A DNA stretch of 64,000 nucleotides from Lunularia cruciata (Eukaryota; Streptophyta; Marchantiopsida; Lunulariales; Lunulariaceae). Position 1 is the first letter of the stretch, and each line of letters opens with the position of its first letter. Location of the stretch: the NCBI GenBank assembly GCA_948567375.1, contig OX419755.1:52395001-52459000 (forward strand), in the 5' to 3' direction. The notes beneath the pieces are model-generated. The model saw nothing but the letters and a program-made list of their open reading frames with translations, made no database searches and was not told where the DNA came from. Made by a program: the position numbers and the translations under genes. Positions 47,124-57,570 of this stretch are shown here, one piece after another.

Positions 47124-47865
47124 TGCAATACCAATAGCTAGATATGATCTAGAGATGAAATTTGGTTTGGTAACATCTGGAAGGATATTAGACATGATGG
47201 ACTAAGTAGATAAGCTAGAGGTTTCACCAAAAGAGTACTTTGACTAATAGGCCAGAATCCAAAACATGCTTGGAAACTTTAGAATCAATGGCTAGACATA
47301 TGATCTAGAGGTGAAAATTTGAGTAGTGACATCTAGAAGGATGTTACACATGATGGAGAATATATATCAGATAGAGGTTTCACCAAAAGAGCACTTTTAC
47401 TAATAGAGCAAAAGCCAAAAGAGGCCTAAACTTCAAAGACAATTTTGGAGACCTAAACAAATCAATTAGGCCTCAAAAATGTGTTGATCTCTCACTCCAC
47501 AAGAGGAAAGTCTGGCCTTCCCTCCCCCCAAGTTTTTCTCACCAAGAGCTTTTGAACGGTACCCCACCTACATGATTCTAAGATTCCTACAAGAAGATTC
47601 CCTTTGGTCAAACCCTGTTTGACCAACCAGATGGGACTACGACCAACATGTCACCCATCCAAGCAAGTAACCTAAGGGTGGAGCTTGCTGACAGGTCACC
47701 TATCTATGTACCTAATCCTATGGTAGAGCTTCCTTGGGAGAGATACTCCTTGGCTATATAATAAAGAGAAGGTGCTCCTTTGGGGCAACAAAGGATTGAG
47801 TGTGAAATTTGTGTTTTCTCTCTTGTATCTCTCTTGAAGAGTTCTCTTGTCCTCAAAGTATTACA
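47124..47865 (+). repeat. C1 5' LTR (742 bp)
   Basis: Starts TGCAATACC, ends GTATTACA. A TATA-like box tatataataaag is at about 47756. The U3 holds two tandem copies of a block of about 155 bp (near 47131-47285 and 47286-47440). Confidence 0.9.
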
Positions 47866-47866
47866 A

Positions 47867-47880
47867 TGGTATCAAAGTGA
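47867..47880 (+). promoter_or_regulatory. C1 primer-binding site (initiator tRNA-Met)
   Basis: tggtatcaaagtga one base after the LTR; close to the standard TGGTATCAGAGC complement of plant initiator tRNA-Met. Confidence 0.8.
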
Positions 47881-48069
47881 GTTTTTTAATCCAAGAGAGT
47901 GGATCATCCCTCTTGGAAAAGCACAAGTTACTAAAATTGAGTAATTTGAGGTGGAGAACATAGTGTAATTGCTAGACTTAGGAAGGGCTTTAGAGAGCAG
48001 ATGGGATGCATAAGAAGGACAATTTCCTCCACCTAGCTTCCATTCTTGGATCCATTCCACATCAAGATT

Positions 48070-48222
48070 ATGTACATACAGTGTGAGAAAAAGAAAGTAT
48101 TGCTAGTTTATCAATTTGGAGCAGAATTCATGGATAGAGTGATAAATTCACCAAACCCAATGATTCTACCTATGGTAGTATACAAAAAAGAGTGGGATTT
48201 GACAATCTACATTCTATTATGA
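48070..48222 (+). CDS. C1 leader ORF a, 50 aa
   Basis: ATG-started frame in the leader, with the pattern LLVYQFGAEFMDRVINSPNP in its middle. The same sequence is found in C3 (near 28790-28940, one stop) and a shifted version in C2 (near 57830-57950). It ends five bases before leader ORF b. Conservation in three copies of different age argues for real coding, probably with ORF b as one product split by indels. No known domain. Confidence 0.4.
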   Translation: MYIQCEKKKVLLVYQFGAEFMDRVINSPNPMILPMVVYKKEWDLTIYILL

Positions 48223-48226
48223 TGTT

Positions 48227-48406
48227 ATGGATCTGAATGTACCAAATCCTCACCCTTTCAGCACGCAAGTAGAGATCCGTTATGTAGTTAGATCAAAAGT
48301 GATGTTTAGGGATTTTGTAGTCCGCAATTTTGGTGAGGGATATTATCAACAAGTGATAGCCTTTGAGGTCCCAATGGTAGTCCCCATAGTTTGTGCACCC
48401 TCTTGA
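48227..48406 (+). CDS. C1 leader ORF b, 59 aa
   Basis: ATG-started frame ending CAPS-stop 57 bases before the gag ATG. The core VEIRYVVRSKVMFRDFVVRN matches C3 (28594-28779) with conservative changes, and C2 keeps a broken version. Mostly beta-type hydrophobic pattern, no Cys/His cluster. Either a small leader protein or a former N-terminal extension of Gag. Confidence 0.45.
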   Translation: MDLNVPNPHPFSTQVEIRYVVRSKVMFRDFVVRNFGEGYYQQVIAFEVPMVVPIVCAPS

Positions 48407-48463
48407 ATGTTCATTTTAACTATCTATTGAAGTAAGAAGTAATATCAATTGTGTGTAGGAATC

Positions 48464-49560
48464 ATGGATCCACAATTGCAAGAGTTGATGCAAGGAATGA
48501 AGAGGATGTTGAACGAGTTTCAAGAAATCAAGATGACCATGGAGGAATTGAAAAATCAAGTACATGCTATCAAGAAGGATGAATTAATGCAAGAAGGGGA
48601 GCCATCTCAACAACCAGCACAGCAACCAAAGTACCTGGAGAGTTATGCATACCAATGACACCAAATGCAATCAACAACCAAGCCACATTGTTACTACAAA
48701 TGAAGAAGACATGCAACATCAAGCCTTACAAGGGACAGAATTCCAAGGGAGTGGTGGATTTCAAGAATGAATTGATACCTTCATTTGTTCACAATGGAGA
48801 TCACTGATCATTCTATAGGTGTGTACTTGACCGATAAGGCCCTCACATGGTATGACTCTTGGGAACGATCATTGCTGGTAGAAGGAAGAGAGGTCACTTG
48901 GACAGTCATGCAAGAAGGGTTACTCAAGAATTTCCAATCTACAAATTCTGTGCAAATGGCCGGAACCAGTCTTTGGGAGTTGAAGCAAAAGAATAGCATA
49001 CAAGAGTACATGGAGGTATTTTTAGATCTATAGGTTGCAATAATCAATATGAGTCCAGCCAAAGCTCTTGATAATCTCAAGAGAGTATTAAAAGAGAAGA
49101 TTTGCTAAGAAGTAATGGTGCAAAATTGTCATATTGATTTTGAAGCCATTGCTTGCACCAAAAGAATAGCAGGGGCGCTTGGAGGAAGTGAAGCGATAAC
49201 ACCAATGCAAAACTATTAGGCTGAGATATATCATTTTGGTGGACCAATACCTATGGAATTGGGCAACATTCAATTCTAAGATAGAGGAGCAATACCTCTC
49301 CAAGGAGAACAAGGATGGGAATGGGTTGAAGAAAGGAGAGAAGGAGTCCCACAGGGAGAAGGGGCTCAGGCAAAACAACAATGATGTTATAGTTGTGGCA
49401 AAATTGGGAACATAGCAATCAATTGTTGTGCTCGCTATCTTAGAAACCCTTGGCCTCCATACAAGTGACCTCTAAACCACATGGAGCAATGAATTGAAGA
49501 GGAAGATATGGAAACTGCATAGGTAAAAAAAGATCACCAGTAAATGCACCTCATGGCCTT
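48464..49560 (+). pseudogene. gag: C1 gag (broken; zinc knuckle His lost)
   Basis: The ATG at 48464 (MDPQLQELMQGMKRM) follows leader ORF b. The capsid-like middle is at 48785-49033 (DKALTWYDSWERSLL, LWELKQKNSIQEYMEVFLDL). The knuckle near 49388-49430 reads CYSCGKIGNIAINC, so the zinc-binding His has become Asn. Stops and shifts occur after 48655 and 49033. Confidence 0.82.
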
Positions 49561-50054
49561 ACTGGCTTGGTGAAGAATAGTAAAAGCGGGGGGAAGAAGA
49601 GGATGAGTGTGCAAAGAAGGAAGAAGATAAATGCATAATTAACTGTTGTAAATGGAGTGCTAGAAGGCTTTCCAATGAGAGTGTTGATAGACCCCAGGCC
49701 AATAGAGAATTTCTTGTCTTGCTTTGTTGCAATAAGGTTGGGGATGAAACTAGAGAAGGATAAGAAGAACAAATTAGAGTTACCTAATGGTCAAAGAGAG
49801 GATTGAGTCATTACCTAGAAAGGTAATACTCTCTATAGGAGGGTATTGAGAAGCAATCAAGTGGCAAGTAATATGATTAGCTCGTTATGATGCAATCTTA
49901 GGTATGCCGTGGATGGAGCACTACAACCTCACGGTGGATTAGAGAAAGAAAGTAGTGAAAGCTAGTCAATAAAAGATCTTTGGGATTAAAGGAAGATCAA
50001 AAATGCAAGAGTTGTCTCTGTATGTCATAAATTGGTAAGAAAAATAGATATTTC
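49561..50054 (+). pseudogene. pro: C1 protease remnant
   Basis: The region near 49640-49760 aligns with the C2 protease. The active site reads LIDPRPIENFLSC where D-S/T-G is expected, so the catalytic Gly and Ser/Thr are gone. ELPNGQ and the later block are shared with C2 46300-46350. Confidence 0.65.
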
Positions 50055-51480
50055 ATGGATTTAATAAGAGAAGTCCAGAGTGCCCAACACAATGGACAAA
50101 TTCCTAAGAAATTGAAAGATGTGGTCAATGAGTTCAAAGATGTCTTTCCGGATGAATTACCTATATCTTTACCACCAAAAAGGAGAGTAGATCATAAAAT
50201 TAAGATACATCCTAAGAAGACACTTCCTTGTAAGGCCCCATATCTATTATCACCTCAGGAGTTGGAGGAGTATAAGGCTCAAATTAAGGGTATGTTGCAG
50301 AAGGGGTTAATCCAACCCAACGTATCACCATATGGGGCTCTTAAATTGTTTGTGAAAAAGAAGGATGGAACAATCACATGTGCATTGACTACAACGGACT
50401 AAATCAACAGACGGTGCAAAACAAATATCCATAACCTTGCAAAGATGACTTGTTTGATCAACTCAATGAAGCAAGACACTTCACCAAACTTGATTTGCGG
50501 AGCAGTTACAACCAAATCAGGATTGTGGAAGAAGACATACACAAAAACCCTAAAACAACCCTAAAACCCTAAACCCTTTTGAACAAGGTATGGTCACTTT
50601 GAGTACATGGTGATGCCGTTTGGCCTCACTAACACTCCAACCACTTTCATGAGTTTGATGAATGACATATTTCATCCATACTTGGATAAATTTGTTGTCA
50701 ATTTTTTTTATGAAATCTTAGTCTATAGTAGGACGTGGATAGAGCACAAGCAACATCTGCAAGAAGTCCTCCAAATTCTATGACAAAATCAATTATACAC
50801 CAAAATCTCAAAGTGCAAGTTTGGCAAATCTGAAGTAGACTACTTAGGGCATAGAGTAAGTGCAAAGGGTATCCAAGTGTTATGGATAAAATAGAGGTCA
50901 TTAAAAAATGGAGTGCTCCAAAAGATCAGACTCAACTCAAGAGTTTCTTGGGATTGACAGGGTTTTATCATTGATTTTTCAAGGACTTCTCCAAGATTGC
51001 ACAACCCTTAACAACACTCTTGGGCAAGGGGAAGAGATGGAAATGGGGAACTGCACAAGAATTGGCCTTTTAAGAGTTGAAAGATGCATTACTACATGCA
51101 CCAATCTTGAAATGGTATGACTCAAAATTTCCAATCAAGATAGCTATAGATGCATTAGGTGTAGCAATAAGAGCAGTCCTACAACAAGAATGGTAGGATA
51201 GATGGCACCCAATTACGTATTTCTCACTTAAGTTGCTATCGGTAGAATGCAACTATCACACCACCAAATGTGAAGAGCTGGCCATTGTCCTTGTAACCAA
51301 GCCTTGGAAGCACTATTTGGGTGAGAAGACATTTGTGGTAAAGATTGACCACAAACCTCTAGTCTACCTCGAGGCACAAAAGGATCTTTCTTGTTGATAG
51401 ATTTGTTAGGCAGAATGGAGATAATAATTCAACATGACAATTAGATATGTGGAAGGCAAAAAGCAACTTGCAAATGCATT
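50055..51480 (+). pseudogene. pol: C1 RT and RNase H (broken, catalytic aspartates lost)
   Basis: The RT start is open at 50055-50402 (FKDVFPDELPISLPPKRRVDHKI, SPYGALKLFVKKKDGT). Downstream, [12 protein letters not shown] is near 50600. The usual Y/F-x-DD is changed to FFYE near 50705-50720, so both catalytic Asp are lost. A telomere-like insert lies at 50545-50577. RNase H is near 51110-51360 (IAIDALGVAIRAVLQQ, KIDHKPLVYL). Confidence 0.85.
50545..50577 (+). repeat. Telomere-like CCCTAAA repeats inside C1 RT
   Basis: About 30 bases read accctaaaac, aaccctaaaa, ccctaaaccc in succession: three near-perfect plant telomere units, plus a partial fourth. The C2 sequence and the RT frame do not call for this stretch, so it is an insertion. 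Confidence 0.7.
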
Positions 51481-51599
51481 CACCCAAATGGTGATGGCAA
51501 ACAATTTGGTGGTAGAAATCAAGATGAACCCTGAATTTTGGCCCATGATTCTTGTTGCTACAAAGTTGATCCATAGATTGTAAGTGCTCAATCATCCAA

Positions 51600-52718
51600 A
51601 GGCATCACCAACATCCAAGGACTCATCTTCTGTGATGGTAGGTTGTGGATCCCAGATGATACGGATCTAAGAACTATCATCCTAGCAGAATGTCATGATT
51701 CTGCCATTGCAGGTCATGTTAGAACAGACACGACCTTGGATGCAGTCAAACACCATTACTATTGGCCCAAGATGAGCAACAATGTGATGGAATATGTTTG
51801 CAGCTACCTACTTTGTCAACAAAATAAGGCTTCTAATTAGGCTCCCATTGGACTCCTCCAACCTCTCCTTACTCCTACACAATGTAAGGAATAGGTAAGC
51901 ATGGATCTGGTTTGTGAATTGCCCAAGACCACCTCTAGGTTTGATTCCATCATAGTCTTTGTCAACCAACTCAACAAAATAATTCATGTACGTCCCTACC
52001 ACCAAGGATGTGATTGCTCCGCAACTAGCTCAATTGTACTTAGATGCAATCTTTTCCCATCATGGCTTGTCTTGAGTGCTCATCACAGATAGAGGCACTC
52101 AATTCACTAGTTTATTTTGGAGAACACTCTTTGGGTTCTCCAAAACCAAATTGGCTATGTCCACAACTTACCATCCACAAACCAATGGACAAATAGAGAG
52201 GGAAAATCACACTATTGAGGACATGCTTTGGAGCTTTACTTTAAATGAGCAAGAGAGTTGGGACACCTTACTCCCATTGGTAGAATTTGCGTACAATAAT
52301 TTAGTGAATGCCTCCACACAAGTCACACCGTTCTTCCTTATGTTTGGAGAGCATCCTTTCTCACCTTCAAGCTTGATGAAAGTCCGTCTGGTGGCTATCA
52401 AGGTGGATGTTGTCAACACTTTTGTTTCTAGAATCCAACAAGGGGTGGAGTACGCCAAACATAGATTACAGATTGCCCAAAATCTGCAGAAGCAGTATGC
52501 AAATGCACACCGCCAACACATGGAGTTCAATTTGGGAGATCAAGTTTGGCTATCAACCACCAACCTCAAGTTAGTTGGTCCTCATAAGTTCAAACCTCAT
52601 TTTATTGGACCTTTTTCCATCCAAGCATCAGAGCCATGGCCTATCATCTTGAGCTACAGCCACATATGAAGATCCTTTTGGTGTTTCATGTTTCCTTATT
52701 ACACCAATATGCTCCCTA
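51600..52718 (+). pseudogene. int: C1 integrase (broken)
   Basis: The zinc domain is at 51643-51840 (HDSAIAGH, then CSYLLCQQNK), with the first Asp region near 51901 (MDLVCELPKT). The core continues at 52076-52260: ITDRGTQFTSLFW (second Asp) and HPQTNGQIERENH (Glu). The frame is open to 52669 and the C-terminal tail (LVFHVSLLHQYAP) follows in another frame. The sequence is cut at about 52718 by the 3.3-kb insert. Confidence 0.85.
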
Positions 52719-53329
52719 GTGCCACGGGGAACATTTGGTCTCAAGAGTGCGTTGGGCACTTGGCTGTTGTGCTCAGCTTGTCCTTACTGTCTTTCTTTTG
52801 GATTTTTCCCATAGACGGACATTCCTTCCCTACTCCTGGATTGTTGGGAATTTTTCTTTGTATGAACTTGTTGTTTCAGTTTTCTGAGGTTGGCCCTCCT
52901 TGAAGGTTTTGTTTTATCCTTGACTTTCACAAAATGGTCTTGTCATGCAAGTCTGGTGTTATGGTTTCAACCTCTGCCTGGTCTCGTATTCTATTTTCAC
53001 AGCAAGTTCAGGCTATGGTTCAAGATCTGGCAGTTCATTGACCTAGGTCAGGTGGCACTTTAATAAATAAAATTAAATAAATAAATGACGGCGAGTGATC
53101 CAACCAAACATAAACCCAAGCACCCAGATCATTTACTTACACCATTCACAAGGACCGGACTGAGAGCTCCTAGAATGTAATTTTCCTCAACGCTAGTCAC
53201 AGTTCATAACACACATCCGCCTCCAAGACTCATCATTCATAGGAATTTCAACTACAGAATTCACAAGGTTGGATAGTTCAAATAGTTCTAGTCAAGGCAA
53301 TGCTTGCCCTAAGGTTGCAACTGATCATC
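52719..53329. other. Left non-repetitive part of the insert
   Basis: Starts tgccacggggaac. Contains a short AATAAATA-type run (53060-53090). No coding signal seen. Confidence 0.5.
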
Positions 53330-53820
53330 AACTTTTGAAATTTGCCCTCTTTTGTCTAGCTCTCTTACAGCTGCAGCCCTTACACTTTTGGATTTGTTCC
53401 TCTATCCAGCTCTCTCACAGCAGCAGCCCTCAATTTTTGAATTTGCTCCTCTGTCCAACTCTCTCACAGTAGCAAATCATCAACCTCTTGATATTTCTCT
53501 TCCTCTGTCCAACTCTATCACAGCACCAACCCTTATACTTTTGAATTTGTTCCTCTAACCAGCTCTCTCACAATAGCAATCCTCAATTTTTGAATTTGCT
53601 CCTCCGTCCAACTCTCTCACAACAACAAATCATCAACTTTTGAAATTGCTCTCCTCTGTCCAGCTCTCTCACAGCAGCAGCCATTTCACTTTTAAATTTG
53701 TTCCTCTGTCCAACTCTCTCACAGTAGCAAATCATCAACCTCTTGATATTTTTCTCCTCTTTCCAACTCTCTCACAGCAGCAAATCATCAACTTTCAAAA
53801 TTGCTCTCCTGCACAGCCCT
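53330..53820. repeat. Tandem array 1: about 50-bp units, grouped in threes
   Basis: The motif ctctctcacagcagcag recurs at about 53358, 53410, 53457, 53513, 53561, 53609, 53660, 53715 and 53765. Unit spacing is 47-56 bp. Three variants (ending in tttgttcctct, tttgctcctct and aaatcatcaac) rotate, giving a higher-order period of about 150 bp. Confidence 0.7.
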
Positions 53821-55545
53821 CTCTCCTTAATAAAAAAAAACCTCTCCTATCTAAGCTTCCTCTCCTTCATTCCTGATAGAGAACTTATTGCCTTTTCTCT
53901 TGCCTAGACCTCTCTACCTCAAAAATTCACTCATGTCCAAGCTTGCACTCCTCCATTCTTGCGAGAAAAACCCTACTTGCCTTCTCTCCTACATAGCACT
54001 CTCTCCTTACTCAAAAATTCTCTCCTATCCAAGCTTCTTCTCCTTCATTCTTGCAGGAGAACTTATTGCCTTCTCTCCTGCCCAGACCTCTCTAACTTGA
54101 AAATTCACTCATGTTAAAGCTTACACTCCTCCATTCTTGCGGGAAAACCCTACTTGCCTTCTCTCCTGCCCAGACCTCTCTAACTCAAAAATTCACTCTT
54201 GTCCAAGCTTGCACACCTCCATTCCTACGGGAAAAACCCTACTTGCCTTCTCTCCTGCACAACCCTCTCTCCTTACTCAAACATCCTCTCCTCTCCAAGC
54301 TTCTTCTCCTTCATTCCTAATGGAGAACTTATTGCCTTTTCTCTTGCCCAGACCTCTCTAACTCAAAAATTCACTCTTGTCCAAGCTTGCACTCCTCCAT
54401 TCCTACGAGAGGACTTACTGCCTTTTCTCCTGCCCAGACCTCTTTAACTTGAAAATTCACTCCTATCCAAGCTTGCACTCCTCCATTTCTACATGAAAAC
54501 CCTACTTGCCTTCTCTCATGCCCTGTGAGTCGGCATGTCTCTCACTCAGGATGAACCTCTGATGACTATTATGGTAGCGCACCATGGACTAAGAAGGCAA
54601 GGAACCCCAACTCCATCATATTCCTCCAAGGCTAACACTCCAAGACTCAAGACATTGCTCACTAGAGAACTCAATGAGAGAGAAAAAGTTGCAAATGAAA
54701 GGATGATGAGTACCTCCTCACCCTTTGTTTATATACTTTTGAAATAATCATGCATTAAAGTTACTAATTACCGTAGTAACTCAAGTTACTAGACTAAAAG
54801 TCAAGTAAAGTCAAAAAGTAGAAAGGAATATCCATTCATATGGGCATATTCCACTAGCATGTGATCTTATCTTGACCCAACCACTAAGTCAAGGATTCCT
54901 TCACATGGGCTATCCTTGGACTATAGAAGAATCCAAAACAAAAAAGGCTTGCACGCCCAAGAGTTCTCAACTCTTTCCTCAAAGCCAAACACCTAGGAAT
55001 AATACCAAGTCAACACACTAGAATCCAAAATAGTGGTGCTCATCTTTTCCACTTCCGCTAAAATAAGGTCCCCTCTATCTTAGCTATGACTAACTTTAGC
55101 TAATCATGACTAATGTAGAACCATCCTTTATCTCTATATAAATAATATCTCTCAAGTACTTGTAATACCAAGCTTAATATCACAATACCACACACATGCA
55201 CAAATGGGTGTTACAGCCCAAACCTCTCTAACTCAAAAATTCACTCCTGTCCAAGCTTGCACTCTTCCATTCCTACAAGAAAAACCCTACTTGCCTTCTC
55301 TCCTGCACAGCCCTCTCTTCTTACTCAAAAATCCTCTCCTGTCCAAGCTTCTTCTCCTTCATTCCTACAGGAGAACTTACTTCCTTTTCTCCTACCCAGA
55401 TCTCTTTAACTCAAAAATTCACTCATGTCGAAGCTTGCACTCCTCCATTCTTGTGGGATGACTTACTGCCTTTGCTCCTGCCCAGACCTCTCTAACTCAA
55501 AAATTCACTCCTGTCCAAGCTTGCACTCCTCCATTCCTGTGGTCG
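53821..55545. repeat. Tandem array 2: about 88-91-bp units, split by solo LTR B3
   Basis: The motif tccaagctt recurs at about 53848, 53936, 54027, 54113, 54201, 54294, 54381 and 54468, then after the solo LTR at 55250, 55340, 55430 and 55516. Two unit types occur: A (tgcactcctcc) and B (ttctccttcattc). The order is B A B A A B A A, then A B A A. Small frames across the array are repeats of the same peptide and not genes. Confidence 0.75.
54534..55215 (-). repeat. B3: solo LTR of family B within array 2
   Basis: On the minus strand it runs TGTAACACCC to CGACTCACA, 682 bp, with no internal region. Flanks are gccc on both sides (54530-54533 and 55216-55219), a perfect 4-bp duplication. Unlike B1 it keeps a short stretch (gcatgtgatc) also present in B2. 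Confidence 0.9.
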
Positions 55546-56039
55546 TGTCACCACCAAACCCTTTCAAGGCATTTTTCTTCTGCATTTTTCTTCCGGCTCT
55601 GTCCATTCAAAAAACCTTCTTAGGCCACTTTGTCACTACTCAACATGGAAAATCCCAAAATAGCTCTTTCGCTCAAAATTACTAAATGAAACACTCTTAC
55701 ATGACTTATTTGCTCAAATAGCACTAAACTGAAATACTCCAAAAATCCAAAGCTCGTGTAACATAAATTTAAGCCTTGAGTTGGTGTAGCACAAAGAAAC
55801 TCCCAAGCTCATGCATCATTTTTCAAACCCTTTGAGCTCTTGAAACATAAAAGGACTTTTGAGTTTACTCAACCCTTGAAACTTCCCCAGGCTTATGGCA
55901 ACACACAATAACTTCCGACTTTACAATGCCATTAATGATATTCCTAAGATATAATAACATAACAAAATGCCAAAGTCACTGTAACATAAAGTCAACAAAA
56001 CTCTCCCACCAAATCACCAATGGTTCACATAGATTATTT
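55546..56039. other. Right non-repetitive part of the insert
   Basis: AT-rich sequence with several acataa-type repeats. No ORF or known repeat recognised. Confidence 0.45.
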
Positions 56040-56045
56040 TCCCTA

Positions 56046-56309
56046 TGACACCGGCTGCTCCACTTCTCTTCCATCCAAGAAAGTTGACCTTGTCCAACCC
56101 TAGTTGATGACACAAAGGAGTATGAAGTTGAACACATTCTCCAAAAGCACATCTGGGGTGCTCGCCATCCACATGTGGAATACCTAGTACATTGGAACGG
56201 GTACCCCTTGTATGATGTGACATGGGAGCCAGCAGCCAACTTGACCCACACACCATTGTTAGTGCAATCTTTTGAGCAACAACTTTGCAATGAGGATGTT
56301 GCATCTTAA
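56046..56309 (+). pseudogene. C1 chromodomain (end of integrase), intact in itself
   Basis: From 56118 the frame reads EYEVEHILQKHIWGARH, then VEYLVHWNGYPLYDVTWEP, ending with a stop at 56307-56309. This is a chromodomain: aromatic cage positions Y, W and W are present (Tyr near the start, Trp in VHWNGYP, Trp in TWEP). In chromoviruses it steers integration toward marked chromatin. It is cut off from the rest of integrase by the 3.3-kb insert. It identifies family C as a chromovirus. Confidence 0.85.
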
Positions 56310-56322
56310 AAGGAAGGAGGTT
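56309..56322 (+). promoter_or_regulatory. C1 polypurine tract
   Basis: aaaggaaggaggtt directly before the TGTAATACC start of the 3' LTR and directly after the pol stop codon. Confidence 0.75.
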
Positions 56323-57079
56323 TGTAATACCAATAGCTAGATAGATGATCTAGAGATGAAATTTGGTTTGGTAACATCTGGAAGGATGTTATACATGATG
56401 GACTAAGTAGATAAGCTAGAGTTTCCATCAAAAGAGTACTTCTAGTAATAGGCCAAACACCGAAACATGCTTGGAAACTTTAGAATCAATAGCTAGGCAT
56501 ATGATCTAGAGGTGAAACTTGGGATGGTGACATCGAGAATGATGTTACACATGATGGAGAATGTAGATCAGATAGAATGATCACCAAAATAGCACTTCTA
56601 CTAATAGGGCATAAGCCAAAATAGGCCTGAAAACTTCAAAGGCAATTTCGGAAGCCTAAACGGATAAATTAGGCCTAAAAATGTGCAAAATTCTCACCCT
56701 AGTAGAGGAATGGCTGGCATTCCCTCCCCCTGATTTGTCTTGACGAGAGCTTTCCAACAATACCTCACCAATGTGATTCTGAGATTCCTACAAGAAGATT
56801 CCCTAAAATATTCCCTCTAGATCAAAGCCTATTTGACCAACCAGATGAGACTACGACCGACATGTCACCCATCCAAGCAAGTAATCTAAGGGTGGAGCTT
56901 GCTGACAGGTCACCTATACATGTACCAAATCCTATGGTAGAGCATCCTTGGGGGAGATCTTCCTTGGCTATATAATAAAGAGAAGGTGCTCCTTTGGAGC
57001 ATCAAAGGATTGAGTGTGAAATCTGTGTTTTCTCTCTTGTATCTCTCTTGAAGAGTTCTCTTGTCCTTGGAGTATTACA
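56323..57079 (+). repeat. C1 3' LTR (757 bp)
   Basis: Starts TGTAATACC, ends GTATTACA. It carries two U3 blocks and a TATA-like tatataataaag near 56969. Followed by atacc, the altered target duplication. Confidence 0.9.
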
Positions 57080-57570
57080 ATACCCTTCTTGCATTGCCAT
57101 CCAAGTGATCTTTCTTCCTTCTGCCAACATTGATCATTCCCAAGCATCATACAATGTGAGAGCTTTATTGGTCAAGTACCTATATGCAACATGCCTATAG
57201 AATGATCAATGATCTTGGTTGTGAATAATTAACATTATCAATTCCTTCTTGAGATCTAGTTTTCCACTACTCCCATGGAACATTATTCCTTGTAAGGCTC
57301 AATGTTGCATGTCTTCTTCATGTATAGTAACAATGTGGCTTCATTATTAATCAGCATCAATGCCATTGGTATGAGTGACCCTCCAGATACTTTAGCCATA
57401 GTTATTGGGTTTTGAGATGATTTCCCTTCTTGTATTTCATGATCATTCTTGAAGGTGCATACTTGACTTGGTTATGCCTCCATTGTCATCTTGATCTCCC
57501 AAAACTTATTCAACATCCTTTGCATGCCTTGCATTAGATCTTGCAATTGTGGCTCCATGATTTGTACACA
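57080..57570 (-). pseudogene. gag: C2 gag, N-terminal side of the C1 insertion
   Basis: Minus-strand continuation of C2 gag. The start near 57560 matches C3 (GGA GCC ACA region, EIKMTM-like). The frame is broken by several stops. Confidence 0.75.

Larger units (their letters stand above)
52719..56045. mobile_element. 3.3-kb repeat-containing insert in C1
   Basis: The integrase tail before 52718 and the chromodomain after 56045 are contiguous in C2 but separated here. The six bases tcccta occur on both sides (52713-52718 and 56040-56045) and may be a target duplication. The insert holds a 600-bp non-repetitive part, two tandem arrays, a solo LTR of family B, and a 500-bp tail. No ORF with a recognisable domain. 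Nature unknown. Confidence 0.6.
47124..57079 (+). mobile_element. Element C1: family C chromovirus inserted in C2, itself interrupted
   Basis: LTRs of 742 and 757 bp flank the initiator-Met primer site, leader ORFs, Gag, PR, RT, RH, IN, chromodomain and polypurine tract on the plus strand. The flanks are gtacc and atacc, a 5-bp duplication with one transition, and the C2 Gag sequence continues across. An insert (52719-56045) separates integrase from the chromodomain. All genes are broken. Confidence 0.9.

Noticed and set aside
53330-55545. CRISPR-like array
   Set aside because: Units are adjacent and similar throughout, with no unique spacers, and the context is a eukaryotic genome.
53269-55685. 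Series of leucine- and serine-rich frames resembling a repeat protein
   Set aside because: They are translations of the tandem arrays in several frames. Unit lengths vary and are not multiples of three, so no continuous protein is possible.
55976-56304. Minus-strand frames of 104 and 96 aa
   Set aside because: Antisense to the chromodomain, which is the better-supported reading of this stretch.
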